Shown here in pieces: positions 9,150 through 17,266 of a DNA stretch of 64,000 nt. Position 1 is the first letter of the stretch, and every line of letters starts with the position of its first letter. The DNA comes from Mesorhizobium loti (lineage in GTDB: Bacteria; Pseudomonadota; Alphaproteobacteria; Rhizobiales; Rhizobiaceae): contig CP050293.1 of the NCBI GenBank assembly GCA_014189435.1, positions 6,391,001 to 6,455,000 of the forward strand. Reading direction: 5' to 3'. Below the pieces are notes generated by a model that searched no databases, was not told the DNA's origin, and saw only the letters and a program-made list of their open reading frames with translations. The position numbers and the translations under genes were made by a program.

Positions 9150-9662
9150 ATGAGCGCGAAGCCGATAGATTCCATTCTTTTCGTGTGCCTCGGCAACATC
9201 TGCCGCTCGCCGTTGGCGGAAGGCGTGCTTCGGGCCGTCCTGGCGGAGCGCGGGCGCGACATGCTGCTGGACTCTGCCGCGACCAGTGGCTGGGAGATCG
9301 GCTCTGCCCCCGACCCGCGCTCGATCGCGGTCGCCGTGCGTCACGGCGTCGACATTTCCGGGCAGAAGGCGCGCAAGGTCACGCCGCAGGATTTCCAACG
9401 CTTCGACCTGATCCTCGGCATGGACCGGTCGAATGTCGCCGACCTGAAAGCACTGGCGCCGGCAGCCATGCGCGACCGGGTGCAATTGTTCCTGGAATTC
9501 GCGCACGGCAAGGCAGGTGACGTGCCGGACCCCTATTATGACGGCGCGGAAGCCTTTGCCTCGGTCTACCGCATGATCCGCGAGGCGTCGGAGGCGCTGG
9601 CGACAAGGCTGGAGCCGCGGGCGTCCGTGCCCGACAGCGGCCAGGCTTCCTCGACGATATAG
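9150..9662 (+). CDS. Low-molecular-weight protein tyrosine phosphatase
   Basis: A 170-residue cytosolic phosphatase that removes phosphate from tyrosine (or arginine) residues. The P-loop CLGNICRS sits at residues 13-20 (Cys13 nucleophile, Arg19), and the general-acid loop DPYYDG is at about 127-132. Length fits the family. No tyrosine kinase or exopolysaccharide gene adjoins, so the target is unknown. The last 97 bases overlap, in opposite orientation, the 3' end of thpR. Confidence 0.92.
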   Translation: MSAKPIDSILFVCLGNICRSPLAEGVLRAVLAERGRDMLLDSAATSGWEIGSAPDPRSIAVAVRHGVDISGQKARKVTPQDFQRFDLILGMDRSNVADLKALAPAAMRDRVQLFLEFAHGKAGDVPDPYYDGAEAFASVYRMIREASEALATRLEPRASVPDSGQASSTI

Positions 9663-10162
9663 GGGCCGCCGCCGACCGAATCGCGCGACGACATCAAAAC
9701 GAAACGGCCGATGCGAAACGGCAGCGTCGAGAAATTGCCGCGTGCGGACAGATACTGGGCGACGTCCAGCGGCGTCGAATTGCGTAGCCTTGCAAGTGTG
9801 ACATGCGGCATGAACTTGCGCGGGTCGGCGGGGATGCCGAGCCGCTGGCAGATGCGGTCGATCTCGCCCTGAAGGGCGGCAAGATCGGGCGAGGCGGAAG
9901 CGCCCGCCCATACGGCATGCGGCTTCTTCTGGCCGAAAGCGCCGACACCGGATAGCGCCAGCGAGAAGGAGGGACGGTGGACACGGTCGAGTGCGTTGGC
10001 GATCTCGTCGGCGACATGGCCTGGGACATCGCCGATGAAGCGCAGTGTCAAATGGTAGTTCTCGACGTCGATCCAGCGGGCGCCTGGCAGGCCGCCCCTG
10101 AGCAGGGACAGCGAAAGGGCGGCGTCACGCGGAATTTCGAGGGCGGTGAAAAGACGCGGCAT
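9566..10162 (-). CDS. thpR: RNA 2',3'-cyclic phosphodiesterase
   Basis: A 198-residue member of the 2H phosphoesterase family (LigT/ThpR), which opens 2',3'-cyclic phosphates on RNA ends. Both H-x-T/S motifs are present: HLTLRF at about residues 43-48 and HVTLAR in the second half. The start ATG at 10162 precedes PRLFTALEIP, the normal family N-terminus. The C-terminus runs about 20 residues past the conserved EEAWPLSG, into the antisense of the phosphatase gene. Confidence 0.9.
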   Translation of the reverse strand: MPRLFTALEIPRDAALSLSLLRGGLPGARWIDVENYHLTLRFIGDVPGHVADEIANALDRVHRPSFSLALSGVGAFGQKKPHAVWAGASASPDLAALQGEIDRICQRLGIPADPRKFMPHVTLARLRNSTPLDVAQYLSARGNFSTLPFRIGRFVLMSSRDSVGGGPYIVEEAWPLSGTDARGSSLVASASDASRIMR

Positions 10163-10291
10163 GAAGAGCCTCCCTTCCTCGAATCGAACTGTACCCATAG
10201 CGAATCATCGATAGTCAAACGGGGCAAGAGGTTTGTTGGTCACAGTCTTTGTTAAAAAGCTTCCCCAACGGAAACAGCTCCAGTCCCCCCC

Positions 10292-10936
10292 TTATGAACC
10301 ACCCGGCACCGCCGCGATGGCCTTCTCGACGGTGGGCAGGATGCGTTCGACCATCTGGTCGACGCCCTGCGGGCTCGGATGCAGGCCGTCCTCGAGCTGC
10401 ATGCCGGGCTGGCCGGCGACGCCGTCGAGAAAGAACGGGTAGAGCGCAACGCCATATTTGCCGGCCAGATCCGGAAAGATCGCGTCGAAGGCGTTCTGGT
10501 AGTCGGGGCCGAGATTGGGCGCGGCGCGCATGCCGGCCAAAAGCACGGCAATCCTGCGCTCTTTCAGCCTGCCCAGCATCTCGTCGAGGTTCGTTCTGGT
10601 GATGTCGGGCGAGACGCCGCGCAGCATGTCGTTGGCGCCGAGTTCGAGGATGACCAGCTGCGTGCCGTCCGGCACCGACCAGTCGAGCCGCGCCAGGCCG
10701 CCGCTCGTCGTGTCGCCGGAAACGCCGGCATTGGCGACGGTCACATCACGGCCCTTGGCGCCAAGCGCTGCCTGCAGCCTGTCGGTAAAGCCCTGGTCGG
10801 GTCCAAGGCCATAGCCCGCCATCAGGCTGTCACCGAAGCCGACGATCTTGAACGGCTCGGCACGCGCCGACGACATGGCGCCGCAAATGGCGAGGAAAAC
10901 CATCAAGCCTGCGGCAATACTGCGTTTGAAAGACAT
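10292..10936 (-). CDS. tesA: Periplasmic GDSL esterase/lysophospholipase (TesA type)
   Basis: A 214-residue exported SGNH/GDSL hydrolase (arylesterase / acyl-CoA thioesterase I). A signal peptide ends SSARA. Catalytic blocks are visible: FGDSLMAGYG (Ser), NAGVSGDTTSGG (Gly), ELGANDMLRG (Asn), and DGLHPSPQG (Asp and His). It is transcribed divergently from an ABC ATPase/permease pair, the same arrangement as tesA-ybbA-ybbP in Escherichia coli. That supports the name. The start ATG at 10936 is chosen for the signal peptide MSFKRSIAAG. Confidence 0.9.
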   Translation of the reverse strand: MSFKRSIAAGLMVFLAICGAMSSARAEPFKIVGFGDSLMAGYGLGPDQGFTDRLQAALGAKGRDVTVANAGVSGDTTSGGLARLDWSVPDGTQLVILELGANDMLRGVSPDITRTNLDEMLGRLKERRIAVLLAGMRAAPNLGPDYQNAFDAIFPDLAGKYGVALYPFFLDGVAGQPGMQLEDGLHPSPQGVDQMVERILPTVEKAIAAVPGGS

Positions 10937-11023
10937 GCGGCAGGCCCCATATGAACAAGGAATTCTTCCGGCGACGGCTTCCGGCAAGCAGAGCCTTCAT
11001 CCTCCATATAGGACGCTTTCATT

Positions 11024-11719
11024 TTGACAGAAGCCGTCATCGCGCTGAAAGACGTATCGCTGACACTCGGCGAAGGGGCCTCTTCCGTCCACGTGCTGAA
11101 GGGCGTCAGCCTCGATGTGGCGGCTGGCGAGGCGACCGGCATCGTCGGCCCCTCGGGCTCCGGCAAGTCGACATTGCTGATGGTTCTGGCAGGCCTGGAA
11201 AGGGTCGATTCGGGTACGGTCCGAATCGCTGGCGAATTGCTCAACGGCAAAAGCGAAGACCAGATTGCTTCGTTTCGTGGCCGAAACATTGGCATCGTGT
11301 TCCAGTCTTTCCATCTCATTCCCAACATGACGGCGCTCGAAAATGTCGCGGTGCCGCTGGAACTGGCCGGCCACACCGATCCGTTTTCGGTGGCGGCGCG
11401 CGAGCTGGCGGCGGTTGGCCTCAGCGATCGCGTCACCCATTATCCCGGCGAATTGTCCGGCGGCGAGCAGCAGCGCGTGGCGATCGCCCGCGCGCTGGCG
11501 CCGTCACCGCGCATTCTGATCGCCGACGAGCCGACCGGCAATCTCGACCAGGCAACGGGGCGGCAGGTTGCCGACCTGCTGTTCGCCAAGGCGGCCGAGC
11601 GCGGCATGACGCTGGTGCTGGTCACCCATGACCCGGCCCTTGCGGCACGCTGTTCGCGCCAGGTTTCGATGCGGTCGGGACGGATCGAGGATGCGCCCTT
11701 GCTTAAAGTGACGGCGTAG
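11024..11719 (+). CDS. ABC transporter ATPase (YbbA/LolD type)
   Basis: A 231-residue ATPase of the MacB/LolD/YbbA group. Walker A is GPSGSGKST, the signature is LSGGEQQR and Walker B is ILIADEPTGNLD, all intact. The start appears to be the TTG at 11024 (MTEAVIALKDV), since no ATG gives a normal N-terminus. It is followed after 2 bases by the large permease, and is divergent from tesA. By analogy with YbbA-YbbP the pair may handle lipid or lipoprotein export; substrate unknown. Confidence 0.9.
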   Translation: MTEAVIALKDVSLTLGEGASSVHVLKGVSLDVAAGEATGIVGPSGSGKSTLLMVLAGLERVDSGTVRIAGELLNGKSEDQIASFRGRNIGIVFQSFHLIPNMTALENVAVPLELAGHTDPFSVAARELAAVGLSDRVTHYPGELSGGEQQRVAIARALAPSPRILIADEPTGNLDQATGRQVADLLFAKAAERGMTLVLVTHDPALAARCSRQVSMRSGRIEDAPLLKVTA

Positions 11720-11721
11720 CC

Positions 11722-14403
11722 ATGGCGGACAAGTCCCCCTCATCCGGCCCTTCGGGCCACCTTCTCCCCGAGGGGAGAAGAGATCGCCAAGGCTGGCGCC
11801 AGGCTCTTCTCCCCAGCGGGGAGAAGGTGGACGCGAAGCGGCCGGATGAGGGGGCTAGCTGGTCGCGGACCCTTTCACTTGCGGTCCGCTTCTCGCTGCG
11901 CGAGATGCGCGGCGGCCTGTCCGGCTTCCTGATCTTCCTCGCCTGCATCGCGCTCGGCGTTGCGGCCATCGGCGGGGTCAACTCGGTCGCGCGTTCGATC
12001 ACCGCCGGTGTCGCCAATCAGGGCCAGACGCTGCTTGGCGGCGATCTTCGCTTCCAGATCAACCAGCGTGACGCCAGCCAGGCCGAACGCGGTTTCCTTG
12101 ACGGGTTGGGCACAGTTTCGCGGACCGCCAGCATGCGTTCGATGGCGCGTCTGGCCGACGGAACCGACCAGGCGCTGGTCGAGGCCAAGGCGGTCGACCA
12201 TGCCTATCCGCTCTATGGCACGCTGGAAACCGAGCCGGCGCTGACGAAGCAGGAACTGTTCGGCGAAGAGTTCGGCGTCTTCGGCGCGGCAGCACCCGAT
12301 CTGCTGTTCGAGCGGCTGCATCTCAAGCTCGGCGACCGGCTGAAGCTCGGCACCGCCACTTTCGAACTGCGCGCCAGGCTGGTCACCGAACCGGACGCCG
12401 TGTCCGACGGTTTCGGCTTCGCGCCAAGGCTGATGATCTCGACCGAAGCGCTGACGGCCACCGGACTGATCCAGCCGGGCAGCCTGGTCGAGAATGCCTA
12501 CAAGATCCGGCTGCCGGCAGACGCCGACGAGGCGCGGCTCAAGGCCGTCCAGGATCAGGCGGCCAGAGATTTTCCCGAAGCCGGCTGGTCGATCCGCACG
12601 CGCAGCAACGCGGCGCCTGCGCTGTCCTCCAACATCGAACGCTTCTCGCAGTTCCTGACGCTGGTCGGGCTGACGGCGCTGGTGGTCGGCGGCGTCGGCG
12701 TCGCCAACGCGGTGCGCGCCTATCTCGACGGCAAGCGCGGCGTCATCGCCACCTTCAAGAGCCTGGGCGCTTCGGGCGGCTTCGTCTTTGCCGTCTATCT
12801 CGTGCAGATCCTGATCATCGCCGCCCTGGGCATCGTGCTCGGTCTCGTACTCGGGGCGCTGATGCCGTTCGCGGCCAGCGCAGCACTTCAGTCCGTCATT
12901 CCGGTGCCCGCGGAAGGCGGTTTCTATCCCGGCGCGCTCGGCATGGCGGCGCTGTTTGGCCTGCTGGTGACGCTGGCCTTCGCGCTGCTGCCGCTCGGCC
13001 GTGCCCGCGACGTGCCGGCCACCGCGCTGTTTCGCGAGATGGGGCTGGAAGGTCGTGGTTTTCCGCGCCCCGTTTATGTCGCGGCGGCCATCGGCATTGC
13101 GCTCTTGCTGGCGGCGCTAGCAATTCTGTTCTCGGGCGACCAGCGCATCGCCTCGATCTTCGTCGGCGCCACAATCTTCGCCTTCCTGGTGCTGCGCCTG
13201 GTCGGTGCGCTGGTGCAATGGGCGGCCAGGAAGAGCCCGCGTGTGCGCTTCGTGGCGCTGCGGCTCGCCGTCGGCAACATCCATCGGCCAGGCGCACTGA
13301 CGCCGTCGGTGGTGCTGTCGCTGGGGCTCGGGCTGACGCTGCTGGTGACGCTGGCGCTGATCGACGGCAATCTCAGGCGTCAGATCTCCGGCAGCCTGCC
13401 GGAGCGGGCGCCGAACTTCTTCTTCGTCGACATCCAGAGCAACGATGTCGATTCCTTCTCGGCGCTGATCGGCAAGGAGGCACCAAAGGGAGTGCTGGCC
13501 AAGGTGCCGATGCTGCGCGGCCGGGTGATGGCGTTGAACGGCGTCGATGTCGACAAGGTGAAGGTGCCGGCGGCAGGCGCCTGGGTGCTGAAGGGCGATC
13601 GCGGCCTGACCTATGATGCCAAACAGCCGGAAAACGCGACGTTGACCGAGGGCAGCTGGTGGCCGGACAAGTATGGCGGCGAGCCGCTGGTTTCGTTTTC
13701 GGCGCAAGAAGGCAAAGAGATCGGGCTGAAGCTCGGCGACACCATCACCGTCAATGTGCTCGGCCGCAATGTCACGGCCAGGATCGCCAATTTCCGTCAG
13801 GTCGAATGGGAGACGATGGGCATCAATTTCGTCATGGTGTTCTCACCCAACACATTCGCGGGCGCCCCGCATGGCTGGATGGCGACACTGACCGAAAAGA
13901 ATGCCTCGACGGCGGACGACGCCCGCATCCTCAATGCCGTCACCCGCGCCTTTCCGGCGGTGACGTCGGTCCGGGTCAAGGATGCGCTCGATGTCGTCAA
14001 CCGGCTGGTCGGGCAGCTTGGCACGGCGATCCGCGCGGCGGCCGGCGTGGCGCTGATCGCTTCGGTGCTGGTGCTGGCCGGCGCGCTTGCCGCCGGTAAC
14101 CGGGCGCGCATCCATGACGCGGTGGTGCTGAAGACGCTGGGCGCGACGCGCAGGACGCTGATCACGGCCTTCTCGCTCGAATACATGCTGATCGGGCTCG
14201 CCACGGCGATCTTCGCGCTGGCGGCAGGCAGCGCCGCCGCCTGGTTCGTCGTCGCGCGCATCATGACATTGCCGTCGCATTTCATGCCCGAGGTGGCCGT
14301 GGCGACCATTCTGTTCTCGCTGGTGATCACCGTCGGTATCGGTCTCGCCGGCACCTGGCGGGTGCTCGGCCAGAAGGCAGCGCCGGTGCTGCGCAACCTG
14401 TGA
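11722..14403 (+). CDS. Large FtsX-type ABC permease (YbbP-like)
   Basis: An 893-residue inner-membrane permease with an N-terminal helix (residues ~65-85), a periplasmic region, two blocks of FtsX-type helices, a second periplasmic region and a final four-helix FtsX domain. It is the permease partner of the ATPase upstream. Residues ~5-45 do not belong to the family: they are encoded by a palindromic repeat inserted just after the start codon and give a charged cytosolic tail (PSSGPSGHLLPEG ... KRPDEG). Similarity resumes at SLAVRFSLREMRGG. The ATG at 11722 is the only start near the ATPase stop. Confidence 0.88.
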   Translation: MADKSPSSGPSGHLLPEGRRDRQGWRQALLPSGEKVDAKRPDEGASWSRTLSLAVRFSLREMRGGLSGFLIFLACIALGVAAIGGVNSVARSITAGVANQGQTLLGGDLRFQINQRDASQAERGFLDGLGTVSRTASMRSMARLADGTDQALVEAKAVDHAYPLYGTLETEPALTKQELFGEEFGVFGAAAPDLLFERLHLKLGDRLKLGTATFELRARLVTEPDAVSDGFGFAPRLMISTEALTATGLIQPGSLVENAYKIRLPADADEARLKAVQDQAARDFPEAGWSIRTRSNAAPALSSNIERFSQFLTLVGLTALVVGGVGVANAVRAYLDGKRGVIATFKSLGASGGFVFAVYLVQILIIAALGIVLGLVLGALMPFAASAALQSVIPVPAEGGFYPGALGMAALFGLLVTLAFALLPLGRARDVPATALFREMGLEGRGFPRPVYVAAAIGIALLLAALAILFSGDQRIASIFVGATIFAFLVLRLVGALVQWAARKSPRVRFVALRLAVGNIHRPGALTPSVVLSLGLGLTLLVTLALIDGNLRRQISGSLPERAPNFFFVDIQSNDVDSFSALIGKEAPKGVLAKVPMLRGRVMALNGVDVDKVKVPAAGAWVLKGDRGLTYDAKQPENATLTEGSWWPDKYGGEPLVSFSAQEGKEIGLKLGDTITVNVLGRNVTARIANFRQVEWETMGINFVMVFSPNTFAGAPHGWMATLTEKNASTADDARILNAVTRAFPAVTSVRVKDALDVVNRLVGQLGTAIRAAAGVALIASVLVLAGALAAGNRARIHDAVVLKTLGATRRTLITAFSLEYMLIGLATAIFALAAGSAAAWFVVARIMTLPSHFMPEVAVATILFSLVITVGIGLAGTWRVLGQKAAPVLRNL
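11734..11854. repeat. Palindromic repeat (family D) inside the permease gene
   Basis: The element begins ccccctcatccggccc, has inner arms ccttctccccgaggggagaag and cttctccccagcggggagaagg, and ends gcggccggatgaggggg. Related elements lie at 50115-50284 and 61444-61650. Here the reading frame passes right through it. Confidence 0.85.
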
Positions 14404-14630
14404 CCACACGCCCGGAACGGCCACCCTGGATTAAATCTTGGTAAGAATACCGTCCGGAAAGCCGAGGAATCGGCACTTCGCTGTCTCACGAACCGTTACA
14501 TCCGGTTACGGTCTTGTTCTTGACGCGAATAACCATCATATTTCGCCACAGGCATGCTGGAGCCCTGCCAGCGGCGCCTGGGTCCGGAAGGACCTGACAC
14601 CGGACGGGGCAGAAGCAATAGAGGACTACA

Positions 14631-15410
14631 ATGGCTGATCCCATTCGCAACTACCAGACGCGCGCCGTGCCCGGCGTCAGCGTCGGTGCTGACATCGATC
14701 AGGGCCTGCGCGCCTACATGATCAAGGTTTACAATCTGATGGGGCTTGGCCTCCTCATCACCGGTCTTGCCGCTGTCGGCACGATCATGCTGGCCACCAC
14801 CACCGATCCGGCTTCGGCTGTCGCGACGCTGCCAAGCGGCGAGATGCTGACCTCCTTCGGCTACGCGATCTTCGGTTCGCCGCTGCGCTGGGTGGTCATG
14901 CTGGCGCCGCTGGCCGCCGTGTTCTTCCTGTCGTTCAGGATTCAGTCGATGAGCGTCGCTGCCGCGCAGACCACGTTCTGGGTCTATGCCGGTCTCGTCG
15001 GCCTGTCGCTGTCGTCGATCTTCCTGGTCTACACCACGGCGAGCATCTCGCAGACCTTCTTCGCCACCGCTGCAGCCTTCGGCGCGCTGTCGCTGTTCGG
15101 CTACACGACCAAGCGTGACCTGACGGCGATGGGCTCGTTCCTGATCATGGGCGTGTTCGGCATCATCATCGCGTCGGTGATCAACATCTTCCTGCAGTCG
15201 TCGGCTCTGTCCTTCGCCGTCTCGGCGATCGGTGTGCTGGTCTTCGCCGGCCTCACCGCCTATGACACGCAGAAGATCAAGGAGATGTATTTCGAGGGCG
15301 ATGCTACCGATGTCGCCGGTCGCAAGGCCATCATGGGCGCGCTCAGGCTCTATCTCGACTTCATCAACCTGTTCATGTTCCTGCTGCAGTTCATGGGCGA
15401 CCGTCGCTAG
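14631..15410 (+). CDS. Bax inhibitor-1 / YccA-family membrane protein
   Basis: A 259-residue protein with seven hydrophobic segments and a polar N-terminus, matching the BI-1/YccA family of inner-membrane proteins (possible pH-sensitive ion leak or FtsH partner). Family features are SLSSIFLVYT in the middle, GLTAYDTQKIKEMY before the last helix, and ALRLYLDFINLFMFLLQFMG at the end. It starts at the ATG at 14631 after gaggacta and is followed by a strong terminator. It stands as a single transcription unit. Confidence 0.9.
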   Translation: MADPIRNYQTRAVPGVSVGADIDQGLRAYMIKVYNLMGLGLLITGLAAVGTIMLATTTDPASAVATLPSGEMLTSFGYAIFGSPLRWVVMLAPLAAVFFLSFRIQSMSVAAAQTTFWVYAGLVGLSLSSIFLVYTTASISQTFFATAAAFGALSLFGYTTKRDLTAMGSFLIMGVFGIIIASVINIFLQSSALSFAVSAIGVLVFAGLTAYDTQKIKEMYFEGDATDVAGRKAIMGALRLYLDFINLFMFLLQFMGDRR

Positions 15411-15437
15411 TTCAGCAGCGCTGGACCATCGAGTTCC

Positions 15438-15470
15438 AAAAGGGCGGCCCAATGGCCGCCCTTTTCTTTT
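15438..15470 (+). terminator. Intrinsic terminator after the Bax-inhibitor-like gene
   Basis: Stem agggcggcc / ggccgccct with loop caat, followed by tttctttt, 28 bases past the stop codon. Confidence 0.85.
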
Positions 15471-15519
15471 GTGCCGGCCTTTGCTGTTATCGCGAGCAGA
15501 GAAATGGCATGCATAAATT

Positions 15520-16089
15520 ATGAGCATTACGATTCGACCCGCGACAGCGGCCGACCTCGACCGGATCACGGACATCTACGCCGACGCGGTCGTCCAAGGC
15601 ACTGCGAGCTATGAGCTGGAGCCGCCAAGCCGCGCCGAGATGGGCACTCGATTCGACAGTTTGATGGCTGGCGGATTTCCCTATCTGGTCGCGGAAAAGG
15701 ACGGCGCCGTTCTCGGCTACGCCTATGCCGGCGCCTTCCGGCCGCGCCCGGCCTATCGCTTCATCGTCGAGGATTCGGTCTATGTCGCGCCCGAGGCCAA
15801 GGGCCAGGGGGTTGGCTTGTTGCTGATGCAGCAGCTGATCGAGGCGGTGCGGGCCGCGGGCTTTCGCCAGATCATCGCGGTGATCGGCGATGGCCGTCCC
15901 GACAGCGCCTCGGTGCGGCTGCACGAAAAGCTCGGCTTTCGCCATTCAGGCCGCCTGGAAGGCTCCGGCTACAAGCACGGGCGCTGGCTGGACACGGTGT
16001 TCATGCAGCTGTCGCTGAATGGCGGGACGTCGACGCCGCCCGATCCCGAATCGCTGCCGGAGCGGAAGTTTCGCCTTAGGGGGAACTGA
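15520..16089 (+). CDS. GNAT N-acetyltransferase (phosphinothricin / methionine-sulfoximine type)
   Basis: A 189-residue acetyltransferase of the Pat/Bar/MddA group, which acetylates small amines such as L-methionine sulfoximine or phosphinothricin. Markers are the start SITIRPATAADLDRITDIYA, FPYLVAEKDGAVLGYAYAGAFRPRPAYRF, EDSVYVAPEAKGQGVG (acetyl-CoA loop) and KLGFRHSGRLEGSGYKHGRW. The last ~20 residues are a low-similarity tail. Its exact substrate is unknown. Confidence 0.88.
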   Translation: MSITIRPATAADLDRITDIYADAVVQGTASYELEPPSRAEMGTRFDSLMAGGFPYLVAEKDGAVLGYAYAGAFRPRPAYRFIVEDSVYVAPEAKGQGVGLLLMQQLIEAVRAAGFRQIIAVIGDGRPDSASVRLHEKLGFRHSGRLEGSGYKHGRWLDTVFMQLSLNGGTSTPPDPESLPERKFRLRGN

Positions 16090-16194
16090 ATTGAGGAATT
16101 GGAGAATTGATGAACTGAAGAATAAAAGAAACAGCGGCTATATATGAAGCTGAGGGCCTTTTCTTCAACTCATCAATTCTCCAGTTCTTCAATT
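16089..16194. repeat. Inverted repeat of 34-base arms (family E)
   Basis: Arms at 16089-16122 and 16161-16194 (left begins aattgaggaattggag; right ends ctccagttcttcaatt) differ at only a few positions. The AT-rich arms are built from near-repeats of gaattg / gaactg units. The long hairpin sits between the convergent GNAT and DUF2794 genes. Confidence 0.85.
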
Positions 16195-16210
16195 CCCCTG
16201 CATCCCCAGC

Positions 16211-16597
16211 TCAGGCCTCGACCACTTTCAGCTTACTGTCGAAGATGCCAAGCACGCGGCCGAGTTCCTGGCCGCGCTTCAAGATGCGGCCGCCGGCGGC
16301 AATGACGGCAAAGGCGCCCTGCTTGCGGGCCAGCTTCGGATCCTTGACGATCTGGAACAGCGGCACTTCGCTGGCGCGGCGGAACACGGAAAACACAGCG
16401 CGGTCGGTGAGATGATCGATGGCGTAGTCGCGCCATTCATTGGCGGCAACCATGCGTCCATAGAGTCTGAGGATCTGATCCAGCTCGCGCCGGTCGAACC
16501 GCACCGGCTGATCGAGGCGCTCGCGTCGCGCCTCGTGCAGCGGGATCAGTATTGCGGATGCGTCCCCATCCCCCGTCCCGCCGCTGTCATCGGTCAT
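16211..16597 (-). CDS. DUF2794-family protein
   Basis: A 128-residue cytosolic protein matching the alphaproteobacterial DUF2794 family: QPVRFDRRELDQILRLYGRM, ANEWRDYAIDHLTDRAVFSV and RRASEVPLFQIVKDPKLARK. Function is unknown. The start ATG at 16597 gives an acidic, Gly-rich N-terminal tail. It is convergent with the GNAT gene. Confidence 0.85.
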   Translation of the reverse strand: MTDDSGGTGDGDASAILIPLHEARRERLDQPVRFDRRELDQILRLYGRMVAANEWRDYAIDHLTDRAVFSVFRRASEVPLFQIVKDPKLARKQGAFAVIAAGGRILKRGQELGRVLGIFDSKLKVVEA

Positions 16598-16789
16598 GCC
16601 TCGATCCTTCAAAATGAATCTTTGCCAACCAAAGTTGGCGTGTTCGCGGCCGAATTGCAAGACCCGGCGAAGCAGGGCGGCGCCGCGCCGTTTCCGTCAC
16701 GTCCAGTCACTTTTATGAAACGCGGTGTTGGAATTGGTGATGCTCCGCCACATTTCTGCCTTTTTTTATCCGCGCTCATGCCCCAATGT

Positions 16790-16972
16790 CCGACGAATTT
16801 ACCGGCGTTGCCTGAGACGGTTCGGTCCGGCACCGGCTCGTAAACCCCAAGCCCCCCGCCCACGAGTCTGCGTCGGATCGAACCAACCTCGGCTCTTCTT
16901 CGGAAGAACCGGGTGCGACGATCCCAAAACTTAAATGACCGACGTCAGAAGCAAGCTGACGTCGGTTTTTTA
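16790..16972 (+). ncRNA. Candidate small RNA ending at an orphan terminator
   Basis: There is no credible reading frame in 16598-17266. A perfect intrinsic terminator at 16938-16972 on the + strand is preceded by structured sequence: a UUCG-capped hairpin at ~16887-16914, within outer pairing cgtcg/cgacg, and ctcgt/acgag pairing near 16828-16865. No gene runs into this terminator, so an unannotated + strand transcript is likely. I could not place a promoter; the 5' end is a guess and no known RNA family was recognised. Confidence 0.3.
16938..16972 (+). terminator. Strong intrinsic terminator with no upstream gene
   Basis: Perfect 11-base stem accgacgtcag / ctgacgtcggt, loop aagcaag, then ttttttatt. 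The neighbouring coding genes are on the reverse strand. Confidence 0.8.
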
Positions 16973-17004
16973 TTGGGTGAAACGACTTCGCACGACCGCG
17001 ACGT

Positions 17005-17240
17005 CGTCATCCACGGGCGGAGCGGACGCGCAGACCCCTGGAGCTGCTCCGCAGCCCAAGGGATCCATGCCGCGACGTTTGTCGAAGCATGCTGCCTATC
17101 AGAATGGCCAGCTGTCCCAAACGGGACAGCTTAGGCGGGCCGCCTCTCGATTCTGGACGGTTTCGTCGTAGCCGATGTCTCGGCATGGATCCCGGGGTCT
17201 CTGCGACGGAGCTTCGCTCCTGCTTCGCCCCAGGATGACG
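17005..17240. repeat. Palindromic intergenic repeat, family A, copy 2
   Basis: Left arm cgtcatccacgggcggagcg, right arm ending tgcttcgccccaggatgacg, with a divergent centre of ~100 bases. It lies downstream of the DUF1223 gene. Confidence 0.8.
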
Positions 17241-17266
17241 AAGGCAGGGTCGTGTCAGCTATTCCA

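Noticed and set aside
16750..16975. Identification of the candidate RNA as 6S RNA
   Set aside because: cctgagacggttcg recalls the 5' end of 6S RNA, but the 3' part lacks the closing-stem partner and the gene context is wrong.
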